A stretch of DNA of 64,000 nucleotides from Rattus norvegicus (lineage: Eukaryota > Chordata > Mammalia > Rodentia > Muridae), in the NCBI RefSeq assembly GCF_036323735.1, contig NC_086027.1:90528662-90592661 (forward strand), given 5' to 3'. Numbering within the stretch: the first letter of the stretch is position 1; each line of letters opens with the position of its first letter. Below are positions 1 through 12,279 of this stretch, piece by piece. Below the pieces are notes generated by a model. It did no database searches, had not been told where the DNA came from, and worked only from the letters and a program-made list of their open reading frames with translations. The translations under genes were made by a program, and so were the position numbers.

Positions 1-655
1 ACTCAATAGACGTGGGTCAGAAATGAGGGGTTACTGGATTTCACCCTGAGAGGTTTCCATCTCTGAAACCATCACAATAGAGCACCACTTTCACCTCAGG
101 TGATTCCCAGCTTCTCTAATACCTCATATGTACTTTTATGAGGCTTGACTTTTACAGGAAAAATATATCCAAATTATGGTGTATGTAAACATATGTGTGT
201 ATAACTTGTTAGTAACTTTAAACCAGAAAACTGTTTAATAAACATGAAGAATATAAAAAACAACATTAAAAACAGTTTTAGGATACAAATACAGCCAGAC
301 CTAAATTCCTGGAGCCTTCGGGCCAGGTGCCATTGCCGTCCTCATAAGAGGCTGAAGTGAACTAATTTCTCCAAAGTTAGGAAGCCATTTAGTTTCTTTA
401 GAAGTTTCCAGTTACGTTATTCGAGGGACAAATCCCATGGACATCCAAGGGTTGGATAGGATGTTCCATTAGGAAAGAGTGGTTATTTGTCACATTGTCT
501 TATCCTTGTATGGAGCAGTTCCAAGGATCCTCTGAGTCAGCTGCCCAGCTCTCTTCCCTAAAAATACTTTCCCTTTATACAAATACAGCCAATTTTTAAA
601 GAAGCAGCAGTTGTCATGGTAGGTACGCGTGCAGATGCTAGGTTCTGAATGAATG
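1..655. other. Unique AT-rich sequence, no gene seen
   Basis: No long reading frame, RNA gene or repeat consensus was recognised here. The sequence is ordinary AT-rich mammalian non-coding DNA. Confidence 0.5.
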
Positions 656-660
656 AACCC

Positions 661-800
661 GGATTATAACTTTGCCTACTACCTGTGCATCATTGGGCTG
701 TCACTTAACTTCTCTGAGGCATTCCTTCTGCCTGATGAAGCAAGAATTTGGTAATATTTCCCTCACAGTGTTATTTTGAGGACTCCAAAATGTGCTTAGT
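661..800 (+). repeat. MIR-like ancient tRNA-derived SINE
   Basis: The order of motifs follows the core and 3' part of the mammalian-wide MIR SINE: a block like 'gctgtcacttaacttctct', then a diverged 'cctcatctgtaaaatggg' region, then an equivalent of 'agtgttattttgaggac', and a tail region 'gtgcttagtac'. The copy is heavily diverged, as expected for an element that predates the placental radiation. The call comes from consensus memory and an alignment could move the edges. Confidence 0.55.
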
Positions 801-1540
801 ACAAAACCTGTTTTCCTATATGTTTGTAAGACTAGAGGAGGAAGATGGAAGATGGATGGAAGAAAACACATAACTTCAAGAAAGCCAAAGCCATGATAAC
901 AACTTGTTACATGGGAAGAAAATGTCATGCTCTTTGATCCTGTCTGTGGCACCGGTATGCCAGACTTGATTCAACTTTGAAGTAAAGTGCATCTTCTTTT
1001 CCTCATAAACATGAAGCACTAGGTACAATGTCCCATGATCAACAGCTTCTGAAACATAGAGAATGATGTTGTACAGGAACTCCATGTGATGCGTCACTCA
1101 CAGTATGCCTTTCTTGACCAAGTTAATGAGAAATGGATGAAGAATACAGAGTTAAAGGAAAGATAAGCCCTTCTGAGAAAATGTATAACTGAGTTTCAGA
1201 TGTCTTCTTCTCATCAGCTCTCTTTCAAGGTCCATTTCACAGGGCACAAGGATGCTTCCCTTCTCCCAACCCTTTCAGAAACCATCATAGCCAAGGCAAC
1301 ATTAAGCATGCACACACTCTGTGTCTGAGACCCGGGCCAGTTAGGCAAGGGTTGCAAACAAAAGCACCAGTTCATACAGCTAGATAAAATATAATCTGCA
1401 TAGCCTGCCCCCCAGGAACTATGGTCTATGTTTAAACAAGATCTGCCATGCAGTCAACAATCAAAATAATGGTGCCATGTCTGATCAAAGGTAGAAGAGA
1501 AAGAGGCTAAGACAAAAGGAAGAGTGAAGCTCTGCATTAC
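801..1540. other. Unique sequence, no gene seen
   Basis: Only short unconvincing reading frames on both strands. No repeat consensus was recognised. Confidence 0.45.
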
Positions 1541-1544
1541 TTAC

Positions 1545-1882
1545 TCGTTGCTGTTACAAAATGCTGGACAGAAGTAACTTAAGGAAAGAAGGGTTTTGCC
1601 CCACAATTTGATGGTATAATCCATCAGATCGGAGAAGTGAAGGCGGCAGGGGCTTGAGGCAATTGATCATATGGAATCTGCAGTCAAAAAACAGAACTCA
1701 TGAATACTGGTGGCTTAGCTCTCCCCTTTTTATTCAGTCTAGGTCCCCAGCTCATCAAATGGTGTTGTCCACATTTAGGATGGGCTTTCCCACTTGTTAA
1801 CCTCCCTTCTGGACTTGTCTCAAGGTTTCTTTCCTCAGAAACCTTAGATGCCATCAGATTGACAACCAACACCAGCCATCAT
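1545..1882 (-). repeat. Diverged rodent LTR-type interspersed repeat
   Basis: One end reads 'gttgctgttacaaaatgct' and the other 'gattgacaaccaacac'. Between them are rodent repeat motifs such as 'cagtctaggtccccagctcat' and 'gatgggctttcccac'. The reverse-complement layout is seen at about 13.7-14.1 kb, and related pieces occur near 20.0 and 42.2 kb. I believe this is an ERVL/MaLR-type LTR family common in rodents but cannot name the subfamily. No internal retroviral coding sequence is attached. An 81-codon frame inside it is not credible as a gene. Confidence 0.5.
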
Positions 1883-2114
1883 AAGCTTTGTTTAGTGAGG
1901 TTTGCGGACTTCATTCAGATGAGATGCTTTAGCACAGGGTTATAAGGTTAAAAGAAAAGTCAATATTGATCTGATAAAGAAAAGAAGGCAATGGTGAATG
2001 TAGGACCCCACACAAAGGCACTGGGGCCTAAAGAAAAAAGGAGGCTTCATATACATAGTAATATTCATAGATGGAATGCTAGGAAAATGGTGGCCTTCTC
2101 CCCATCATATACGT

Positions 2115-2165
2115 AAATATATATATTTATATTTATTTACTTATATATGAATATATAAATATATT
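2115..2165. repeat. AT-rich low-complexity tract
   Basis: About 50 bases made almost only of A and T with TA and TTTA runs, directly before the GA and TTTA microsatellites. Confidence 0.7.
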
Positions 2166-2185
2166 CTCTTTTCGTGTGTGTGTAT

Positions 2186-2186
<1 letters not shown>

Positions 2187-2224
<38 letters not shown>
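2187..2224. repeat. (GA)n microsatellite
   Basis: An uninterrupted GA run of about 19 units preceded by a short TG stretch. A spurious reading frame with an Arg-Glu repeat crosses it and is not a gene. Confidence 0.95.
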
Positions 2225-2228
<4 letters not shown>

Positions 2229-2250
2229 TGAGGATCAAATCAAGTCTTTG

Positions 2251-2254
2251 AAAT

Positions 2255-2297
<43 letters not shown>

Positions 2298-2300
2298 TTT
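2251..2300. repeat. (TTTA)n microsatellite
   Basis: About twelve tandem copies of TTTA. It adjoins a B1-like SINE relic on its right, so it is probably the expanded A-tail of that minus-strand SINE. Confidence 0.95.
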
Positions 2301-2430
2301 GAGTCAGTCATGCTATGAAGGTAGCCCTGCTATCCGTTATGAGCCAGATAGTCTCTAACTCATGACAACCATTCTGCCTTAGCCACCTAAATGGCTAGAA
2401 TGGTAAATGTGAATGATCACACCCAACTCT
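2301..2430 (-). repeat. Diverged B1-like (7SL-derived) SINE, minus strand
   Basis: Reads as a decayed reverse complement of B1: 'gagtcagtcatgctatgaag' corresponds to the 'gagacagggtctcactatgt' segment, followed by 'gtagccctgctatcc', a 'ctctaactca' block, 'ctgccttagccacctaaatg', and 'gatcacacccaactctg' at the old 5' end. The TTTA tract on its left fits an A-tail. Confidence 0.55.
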
Positions 2431-5165
2431 GAAAGATATTCTTATCCATTCCAAATCCTGCCAGCCAAATATCCTGCCAAAGGGGCACCATTATGAAGCG
2501 ATGAGACCAGCCTTTTATATGATGATTCTGTTAAACCAACAATGAGAGCAAATCTCCCGGACTGGGAAAATTACATTGTCATTTACTGGGGATGTGAAAT
2601 ATTCACAGATCAGAAGGCCCTTCCTAGACTTTCAAGGTTGTAGAATAATGGACATCGCCATGAAATGCAAAGAAGAGAGTGCAAGAGACAGCCTTGAACA
2701 AGACACCCCAGAAAAAAAACGCTCCTGCAGGAGTAGATACCTGAAAGGCCAAGTGAGTTTGATGGGTGAGAAAAGTAGAAATATTAGTAAATGCTGTGAT
2801 GGTTGACACCCTTTCATCTCTATAATGGAGCTGTAAAAATGTACCTGGATTAGGATTACCAACATTAAACTTGAGAGGACTATAAAGCCAGTTCATACTT
2901 TTATGGCTCTGCTTATACGGGTGAAAGAAACCCAGTTCTCATGGCACTGACTTGACTTCTCCAGTTTCTCAGAAAGAACAACAAGCCAGCCTTCTGCTGA
3001 GGGCCAGGGAAAAACATGGTGTAGTGTATTAACAAGCTAGCTATGCGAGTGCCTTTTCTTGTGCCTTAATGCTGGCCCAACAAAACATTTTCTGGAAGGG
3101 TGCAACTTCTGAAAGTGTTCGTGAAGATAAACTACTGAGCTGAAGCACTTTCCCCCCAAAACCCACCACCTACAAAAGTCACCCCACTTCCTTCACTATT
3201 TGTGAGCAAGTCTGTAAGAGGCATTCTTGGGACAAATAAATGGGGGCAGGTGTAAATTGAAGGAGAGTAACACCTGTCCCTGCATCTGGCCAGCAGACCT
3301 CCCTTTAATGTGCTGTCTGCTGAGAAATTGAGGCGTCTCGTGTTACCCAGAGGCCTTAGTCTACACTGGAGTAGGCAGAAAGGAATTCTGTGACCAGAAG
3401 ATGTGAGGCTTGGCTAGCTGCCAAGAACAATAGCGAAAAGTACAAAAGGAAAAGTTTTGTAGAGACAAAAGCACTCTATCAAAGAACAACCCACAGCTTT
3501 TCTGTTTGAAGGAATGAACCCCCAAACGAAATGACCCAACTGGATTAACAACAGGCTGCTCCCCTTTTACCTTCTAACATTGCCCTGGCTGGTAACTTCC
3601 TGTTGACATCAGAATGAAGGGATTGGCTGTGTCAGCAGCAAGCAGTGCCTCCGTTTGGGGATGTTCTGGCTGGTCACAGAAAAGCAACTTGGAAGATTTA
3701 TGCCCCCATTTTTTTCCATTAAAGGGGGGAATTTAGAGCAAAGTTACCCATGTAACTCCAACCCAGTGCTGGAGAAGTCTTTGCTGACTTGCAAAATATC
3801 AGCAGAATCTTGTGCCCAGTAGGAACAGAGGTGAAGTCCATAAAACTTGAGTGCAATTCATTCTACACTGTATCAAGCAGCGGCATTAACCCCACGGATC
3901 ATACCTTCGTTCAAACAATAGGAACAAATACAGAGGGCATGCTATTTCCAAGTGAGCAAAGTTTCTAAACTCGTGGAGAGAGGTGTTTATGGGATACACA
4001 GCCAACAGAGAAACCCGTGAAGCCATCTGAAGAAATAGAAATTTTAGACAGGCTAGAATTTCAAGAGAAAATAGCTTCTACAAGATGTAAGTCACAGGTC
4101 CGGGGGGAGCCTGAGGATGGCTGAGAGTGGGATCAGGCGTGCATGCCTCATGCAACACGTGGTATCTGCAGGCTAGGAACACAGCAGGGTTTTTCTCTCT
4201 TGTGCACTGTAACCAGAGACAAAGCCAATCTTGTCCCCACCAAGGCTTGGATAAAGTGCAACATGTAGGAAAGGTGCCAGCAGATTAAAATTCCCAGTAA
4301 GCCTGACCGATTGAAATCGATCTGAGATGCCATGAAGGGTGGCTCAGGAGGTCAAAAATGCCCCAAGAAGCTTCAGAGAGTCCCTGCAGGGGCGGGTGGA
4401 GGGGGATCAGCTAAGCAGGAAGTAACGCTGTGAGCGCCAGCACCGAGCTCTTTTCCTTCCCGACTTTGGCCGGATGTGGGTTCTGAACTATCCCAGATGG
4501 AATTTATTGGGTCAACAATATGGGAAATGAGGAGTTCTGAGCCTAAGGAGGAAGCAAACACCCCAGGTGTCCTGTCCCAAATATTTTGGCAAGGAATTCG
4601 GATAGAAGAGGGAAAAAATCATTTATTCATGGAAAACCCTCAATGGATTAACTTTTAAATGCCAAGGTATCATTTCCTGTGGATACATGCAGCGTTTCGC
4701 TGTTAGCCCAAAGAGAAAAAGAAATAAAAAAAAAATCTGACTTCATAAAACCCTCACTTAATAGTTCTTGGCTTACGGCATTAATGGCAGGGAAATGCTT
4801 ATGAAAGCACATGACCATGACTCTTGCATAGAGGACTGGTTTTTCAGTTTGCTTCCTGTGTAACCCACGAGAAAATGTAATAATTGTAGTCCTCCCCTCC
4901 CTGTCACATGTGCACACACATGAATGCAAATTCTCTCTATATTGGTAAATGCATATTTATTCATGTTTTTCTCACATCTGTATCCTCCCTCCTCTGCCAC
5001 CATAACAAACAATGGGAATCCACCTGTGGGGCAGTAGACTGTGTCAGGAAATTTGCAGGTTGAATGGGTTCAGAAACCCGGGTATCCTCAGACCTGAGGA
5101 TGGTCGGCATTTCACCTACTCCTGTCCAGGTCCCTGTCATGTGACCACGGAGAGGATCTTGACAG
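2431..5165. other. Unique sequence, no gene seen
   Basis: About 2.7 kb without a recognisable repeat, RNA or credible coding frame. Frames of 60-93 codons occur on both strands but are short, overlap one another and show no recognisable protein motif. Confidence 0.45.
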
Positions 5166-5169
5166 TCAC

Positions 5170-5375
5170 ATAGGGGCAGCACCCAAAACCCGCCATATGC
5201 AGATGAGGCATCCCTAACATCTCAGACCAAGCCACTAGAAAGCATCTGCTTTTAGACCCCCAACCCATCCCAAAATGTATATAAGACCCTGTCCACAAGG
5301 AATAAAGGTGTGAGAATTACTTCATCAAGGATCATCTGAGAGCATCTGTCATGTAAGAGCTGTAACACTTTTTGG
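5170..5375 (+). repeat. Possible solo LTR relic
   Basis: A TATA-like 'aaaatgtatataagac' (about 5273-5288) is followed about 20 bases later by the poly(A) signal 'aataaa' (5301-5306) and then by a U5-like stretch ending in 'aagagctgtaacac'. This compact order of TATA box and AATAAA is typical of retroviral long terminal repeats. I could not define matching TG/CA ends, a target duplication or any gag/pol sequence. A 172-codon minus-strand frame overlaps it (5252-5770) but resembles nothing I recognise. Confidence 0.35.
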
Positions 5376-7800
5376 GGGGGAGACAGTTCTCTCCCGAAGC
5401 TTTTTTGCCACTTGGAGCTGCCCAAGGCTACCATGGTCACCTTCCAGATCTTGGCTCCCCACCCTCCCAAGTGTGGAGTCCCAGAGCTGTACTGACTCTG
5501 GAGCAGAGGTAAGAAACTCTTTGGCCACACTAGCCAGGACAGAGGTCTGCAGATAGCATCTGGAACACAGACTGGCATCCATCCCTTCCTCTGCTCCTTC
5601 TGGGTAACTGAAACACCAGTGGAGGACTTCTTCACTCCTTCAGCACTGACTCTACTGAATGAGGTGTGGATGTGCATGGCATGGGGGCTTTCACAGACTC
5701 TGTAAACATGCCATCTTAAATTATACAGGCTGCGTTGGCTTAAGAGTGTTGTGCACGTGATATATCTCATGTTATCTTCTATGTGCTCTGTCTGCTGTCA
5801 GAGGTTTACAGTCAAATAACAATTAAACCACTGAAGGTGGGACTTATTTGCATCACTCTTAGCACTTTCCAGTGTCATTTATTATAAGCCAGTCACCTAC
5901 CAAATATCAAAAATAAAAAGCATCATGTTTCTGCTAACAAAAATAAATGTACAGTTCCATAAGGTTTCAAGAAGCACAAATTTCCAGTTGATATTCGCAT
6001 TTTATTTTATTCATGAGTTGCAAAATACATGTGAGATCTGATCACTGATCTACCTCCAGTGTTTCTTGACCAGAGAGAAGTCATATTGTAACTCCAAGAT
6101 TACACTGGCAGTCACCTGCTTGAAGGACCAAACCCAAACCATTACTGTCTGCCATCATATACATAAAATGATGTTTTCTAAAAAGGCAGAAGACTGGCAG
6201 GAAACACAATCTTTACTTAGTCTCAAACTTAGATTTTTCTTTCCTTCGGAGCAATATTTTATGACTTGTTCACTTCCATTGTGTTTTTGAAAGTAAAGAT
6301 TTTCTGTCAGACGATTGTCAGTCATTGAAAATTGCTTATCTGTCATATGGTGTAGATTGTCTATCCAATTTGTATCCAAATGTAATTTACTAGGAGACCC
6401 AAGATGCCTGCAAATGTTCTGACATCTACTTATCGCCATTGTCAAAAGTGCTATTGGTTAAGTCTAAATTCCTTCTCTACACACAAGAAACCAGTAGGTA
6501 GGTAAGTGTTTCACAGACAGAAAAATGAGAGCTACAATGTCAGAGCCAGCCCTAAACTTTAACTAAAGCCAACAGTCTTCAAGACGTTACAAATAAAATG
6601 TTACGCTGTATAGATTTTATTTTCCTACGAAATCTCTTGGGAAAAAGAAAAGTAGATATGGATTTTTCAAATCATTTCTTCGGAGCAGACAAATGTTTAA
6701 ATGGTACAAAAAGTTTGCAGTTCAATTTTATAAATAAGGATTAGATACTCAGCAAGTGATACCTGGGATATGAAGATGGTGCCTTGATCCAAGTGCACAG
6801 ATTTGAGCCTACCTATGTATACAACTCTGTAGCAGAACCCTTTAGACAATTTCCGAATTTACATATAAAACCCTCTGAGAACACAGAAGAAAAAGCAGTG
6901 ATATTCTAGTGTGACCAGGGCATGTTTTGAGCAAGTAACATTTGAACCATCCCCTGGAAACAAATGGTGTTTTAATGAAGAGGGGACAGCATGTAAATAT
7001 GTCCTTATGAGCAGGTGGGGTCTGGGCCAACCACTTTGGCCAGGAACCCAAGATAATCACAATTGAGAGGAGCCCTTGGTGCTCCTGTCTTTCATAGGAT
7101 ATTTGGGATCTCATGGAAGAAAGAAATGTCATCATTAATTTGTAATGATGCTTCAAAGAGAAGTAAGTAACACGTACTGTGGTTTCTACACTGATTCCTA
7201 CCAGCACCATGTGCAAGGTCAGAACTGATGTCTGGTTGACCCACCCAAGGGAAGGAGTTTATTGCAGATGAATAGAGATGTGTTGACTTGCCCTGTACTC
7301 TACCCTGACAGTGCTCCCACTTATCTCATTCATGCTATTCTTGATACCCTAGCTGTATTTTCAAAATAAGCTAGCATCCACTTGTACCCTCTGCATTTCT
7401 GACACTTCCCTACTGAACTAACTCTGACTTTCCCAGGAGCACCTCACTGTCTTTCCGAGTGTTTGCAATTGTTGACATCTCTGGAAGGCCATCCATTTCT
7501 CAGATACTCCTGCTCTCTTCCATTTCTGCAGTGTCAGTTAGACTTTCATACTAAGGAAGCTCTGATTAACCTTTCTAGTCTAATGCCTTCCCAGAGTTCC
7601 AGATGTACTCTGGCCCCCCACTCACCCTTCATCAGGGTAGTAGTAACAACATAGAGCTAGGCCACCCACTCCCCATCTTCCTTAATTGTCTGCTAATTTG
7701 CACAGCATCTCCTTTAGTATCCAGGCCTTCCAACACACACACCAAAATCAATATGATCATTAAAATGTCTTAAGTGTATACACGTTTATCCTTCTTATAG
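5376..7800. other. Unique AT-rich sequence, no gene seen
   Basis: No repeat consensus or RNA gene was recognised. The longest open frames (about 100-125 codons) are on the minus strand and lack recognisable domains. Confidence 0.45.
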
Positions 7801-7805
7801 CATAG

Positions 7806-7870
7806 TACACATTGTACCTTATTCTACTCTGCTTATTTACACATTGTACCTTATTCTACTCTGCTTATTT
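7806..7870. repeat. Perfect tandem duplication of a 32-bp unit
   Basis: The unit beginning 'acacattgtacc' at 7807 is repeated without mismatch from 7839. The second copy runs into a TTTA-like stretch. The identity of the two copies suggests a young slippage or repair duplication. Confidence 0.9.
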
Positions 7871-8895
7871 ATTTAATTATTACTTTTTCATCACTATAAT
7901 CATAACCTCTTATTCATAATATACCTTTTCTATATGCTATAAATTCTGGAATATAGCAAATAACTAATTCTTATTCCTAACAGAACAAAATAATGGAAAT
8001 ATACCCATTTCTTTACCAACTAAGATTCTAATAAATCTGATATATGATTAGGAAAATTAAGTCTTCTCATGATTTGTACCAGGCCATTAAGGAAGAACCA
8101 GGCCAAGCAGAGTACGATGGCGTTCTATACTTGAGGAAGTACGTGTGATATTAATCAATCACCAACAGGCTAAGAATGACGAAAGTGCAGTGGAAATCTA
8201 AGAAAAGGTCAGTACTTCCTGTTTGGTTGGCCTGGGGTCTTACCATCAGTAGTAGAAGAGGACAAATAGAGAAATTGATCCAAAGTGATTCCCTGATTTC
8301 TTTTTTTGTTGAGAATATGTAGAGAAAATTTTACTTACAGGAGAAAGGATGTCTTTGTCCTACGCATCCAGGTGACTGTCTATTACTACAGAAAGTCCGA
8401 GTGGCAGGGACTGAGACATCTGGTTTCATCACATCCACATTCAAGAGAGGATAGAAATGGATAAACACATGCTCTTCTCCTTGTTTGTTCTTAGCTCCAT
8501 GTCTTTACTCTGTGAATGGTTTAGGACCTCCTGCTTAGGGAATGGTTCTGCCTAGACTGAGTCAAGACAATATACATAGTACCTGGACAGAGACTTCCCT
8601 TGCAGGTGACGCTAGGTTATGTCAAAGAATCACAATTGAATCTAACTATCAGACAAGCTAGAGTTTCAGTTTGGAATACTGTACATTTGATATTTAATGT
8701 CTGGGTGGGAGAAAACCCAGGTAGCCTTGAACAAGCTCCTAAACTCATTGATGATACAATATAGTATTAGATAGCCATTGAAAGTCAGTGCCTGTGATTA
8801 AAAAGAGGCAGAAATATGAGAATCCAATGCACTGTGTGGACCAGATTCCCAGTTAAAAACTATGCCAGGCCAAGCTTCACTAAGTACAACTTGAG
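7871..8895. other. Unique sequence, no gene seen
   Basis: AT-rich non-coding sequence. No repeat or coding frame of note was recognised. Confidence 0.45.
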
Positions 8896-8899
8896 TTAG

Positions 8900-8959
8900 T
8901 TATATTAACTGATGGTTAGATAGGCAGAAGTTTGCCTATCTAACCATCAGTTAATATAA
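8900..8959. repeat. Perfect inverted repeat: 27-bp arms, 6-nt loop
   Basis: The left arm (8900-8926) and right arm (8933-8959) are exact reverse complements, separated by the loop 'gaagtt' (8927-8932). Read as RNA, either strand would form a 27-bp hairpin with no mismatch. Nothing else around it resembles a known SINE, MITE or snoRNA. Perfect pairing over this length is unusual in otherwise unique DNA and points to a recent templated inversion, or less likely to a functional hairpin RNA. Confidence 0.95.
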
Positions 8960-11900
8960 GTCAGGAAATAAGACTTAAAGAGAACCTGAGACGTCTTTAA
9001 AGTTTGTCTTACTCTACTTAAGATTGCAAGTATGGAATTAGATGGGGATCTGAATACTGAACCTTGAAAAACTCCTCAGTGGCAGAGAAACACAGAAGTA
9101 TTTGGAGAAAAATCTGTAGGGGCAATCACGATAAAACTACATTGCCAAGCAACTTAAAACTAGATTCCATCAACTAAACCCAGGGAGAGGCGTGACACTC
9201 TGTGGTGTTTTGCCACTTTTGCTATTCTGACACCAATGTTTGTGTTCACCTAATTCTAATTTGGGAATGAAAGATGTCATGTCAAACATTGGCTTTTATG
9301 CTATATCTCTTTACCTTTGACCTTAATGCTTGTAGACAGAATTGCTTCCAGGTCAACATGAACCTGTTCAAATAGGAACGAGTCTTCCATTAGGAGATAA
9401 AATTTACTGTGAGCTTAGGTATTGATCAAGAAAGCAATATTTCTACTGTATACATGGTCCATATCTCTACAGAATAATTCAAGGCATTTTCTCACATGAA
9501 AGCCCTTCCCCCCCATATACACACAGGTATCTTCCTCCATCTGTCTTCACGGGTGAGATTTCAGTGAGACTCTTAGAGGCTCTAAGCTTGACAGGGTGTT
9601 GTTTGACTTAGAAGGATGTGAATTGCTGTGTCCTCAAGGACTAATGAATAGATAAGGGTCACATGACCTAAGTAAGACTTTCCTCGGAAGCTTTTTCAGG
9701 TCAGTATTTAATCTCTTGTTTGCATTACCTACAAAAAAAAAAATTGAAGAAGTCCTAACAAAGATAATCAGAACATATGTGTAAGTCAAGGAAACACATT
9801 TCTCCACAGTGGCACCTGCTTTATGTAGATTTTACCTTACACATTCAAGGGAAATCATCATGATTGTATTAAGCAAGGGAGTATGAATTTTCCAAACGTA
9901 AAGCTGTATGAGTGTAATTACAAAGTCTAAGATCTTATCATTGCCAAATACTTTCCACTCTGACCTCATTGCTTCTTGGTCGAAATTTCTGCAAAGACTT
10001 TCCCTCTGAGGATTAGGGGTTCTCTGCTCAGAGGTGAAATGACTTTTAACGAGATAATTTGATGTCCTCTGAGCCACTTATTTTTTAAAGTCATAAGGAT
10101 ACACACAAAAAAGTAATTGTTCTATTGAACTGCTAAAATGCCCAAAACTTTAACTTTAAACAAAAAGAACAACAAATAAGGACTATCCTACATTCTGTAT
10201 ATTTTAAGATAGTTCAAAGTATATAAAATTCAGGGAGCATGAAGGTGAACATGTATGCTAAATTATTACTTCACAATGATGTTCAACTCAGTAAGTGCTT
10301 TTAGAAGTGCACTATTTAGTACCTTCCTACACGAGCTCATGTATACATTCATGTGTGTATACCTGTATGCTTTTATGTATATGTGTGTGTGTATGTGTGT
10401 GCACACATACGAACACATCTATGTATTTGTGTATGACACAGAAGATCTAAGAAAACAGCTTTTGGAGTTAGTTATTCCCTTCCTTCTTTACATAGGTCCT
10501 AGAGATCAAATTCAGATGGTCATATTTGTGAGCACCTCGATTCATTGAACTATCACACACATCATTTATTTTAAATTGTTTTGATTTTCATAATGGGTAT
10601 GATTCTGAGTCTTGTCATTACATTATTTTCTGGGAGAGAGTGCAAGATACAAGCTTTTCTTGTTGCCAACTAAAGGAGAAGTTATTTTGGAAAAAAGGTT
10701 TTGTCTTTGGGTTTTGAAAAAGGGTGATTAGACTCTGGACACCTTCCAGAGCTATGTGGATTCGATTTGACAGAGGTAGACCTCCTGAAAAACGGGATTC
10801 AAGAAAATCAAACAATAAGATATCTTGATGATACTAAAGTTTTGTTTTGAGATTTATATATTACAGAATTACAGCTTTGGTGAGCCTCATCATCAAAATG
10901 CTCAACTGGCTCGGACTCCTGATCAGGGACTTTCAACCAGATCCAGTCAGAACAGACATCAGAGGTTACAACAATCATTGAGTGACCTTCTTAAGGCCAA
11001 ACAACTCCCTCATTTTTCCTACCTCTCCCAAAGATATCTCATCTCTCATGTATAGCCTGAAGAAGTTATTGAAAAGTCATTGCCCCAATTCCCTAAACTT
11101 TGGGAGGCTGGTAATTCTAAAGTTGTCTTTCTGGAGTATTTAGAAGTGGTCATAATTTAACAGGGAGGAATTAGCTCAAATTGTTTATACAGCCATAATC
11201 TCATTTGATAGAAATCCTTATATTTGTTACTAAGCTAAAGTTATAATCTTTTACATTGGTACAGAATTTGATACAAATTTAAAGTTTTCATTGGACAAAT
11301 TTCTTATTGATTTAAAATTGAGATTAATATTGCTACTCTCATATATAGGCATTGTGCCTATGCAATACATTTAAGTATACAAGGCTTAGACCCAGTCTCT
11401 TAACTGCTGTTAGAAAACTAATCTGAGATGATTAAACATAGAAATTAAGGACCAGATAAAACATTCATGGCTCTGAGTTTACTGTTAGGGTGTTTTCAAG
11501 ATAATTTATTAAGAGTAGTTAACAGACAATAGTCCAGATTTCTTTACATAGATAGATAGTTTTCAAAAATGTCAGAAATTCACAAAATAATGAGATTTAA
11601 TATTATTTATTCTTTTGTTGTTGAGACATGTCTGCTCCTAGCAACTCCCCTTTTGTAGATTTGAAAAAGAAATTGAGCGTCTCTACCTCCAAATGAGGTA
11701 ATACATTGTGGCTAGGTAGCCACTGGGAAGAAATTGTCTATTTCATATACAGACAAATCTGTCCAGAAAAGGATACACTTGCAGAATAGTCGACTGATCA
11801 TCTCTGCCAAATCAGAATAATTGGTCCTTCAAAATTCTGTGTTACAAAAGTCTGTCAGATGATCCTGGACCAGAAGGCTGAAGACTGATGCTCTTATGTG

Positions 11901-12275
11901 TTGCTAAAAGGGGACTGTACCAGTAGACAGTTACCTCTTCAACTTGTCTCAGTTCCGGAAGCCATGTTAGGTTTCCTATATTTTCAGATAATATTGGTCA
12001 TTCTCAGATTTCTGGTGGGGTTGAATCCTTGTTATAGTCTCATAGCCCACCCATGCTATATAACATTTAGAATATATATTTAATTGGATAGTTTTCAGAT
12101 AGTATACAAGCTAGCCAAGACATAACATATAGATCTTAAGCCTTTCTTAATCTAGGATAGGTAACAAAATGTCCTATTTTATTGACAAAATGATGGACCA
12201 GGTGTTAGGTATATTTTATATTTTATATTACAAATATTACAAAGTGGTAATGGTTGTGCTCAGCTTACATTTGAG
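8960..12275. other. Unique AT-rich sequence with a short TG-rich patch, no gene seen
   Basis: About 3.3 kb with no recognised gene. A degenerate TG/TATG stretch lies at about 10376-10404. Reading frames are all below 100 codons and lack recognisable motifs. Confidence 0.45.
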
Positions 12276-12279
12276 AGAA

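Noticed and set aside
5252..5770. 172-codon minus-strand frame
   Set aside because: No recognisable domain, and it overlaps a possible LTR relic. Length alone is not enough in a 64-kb six-frame scan.
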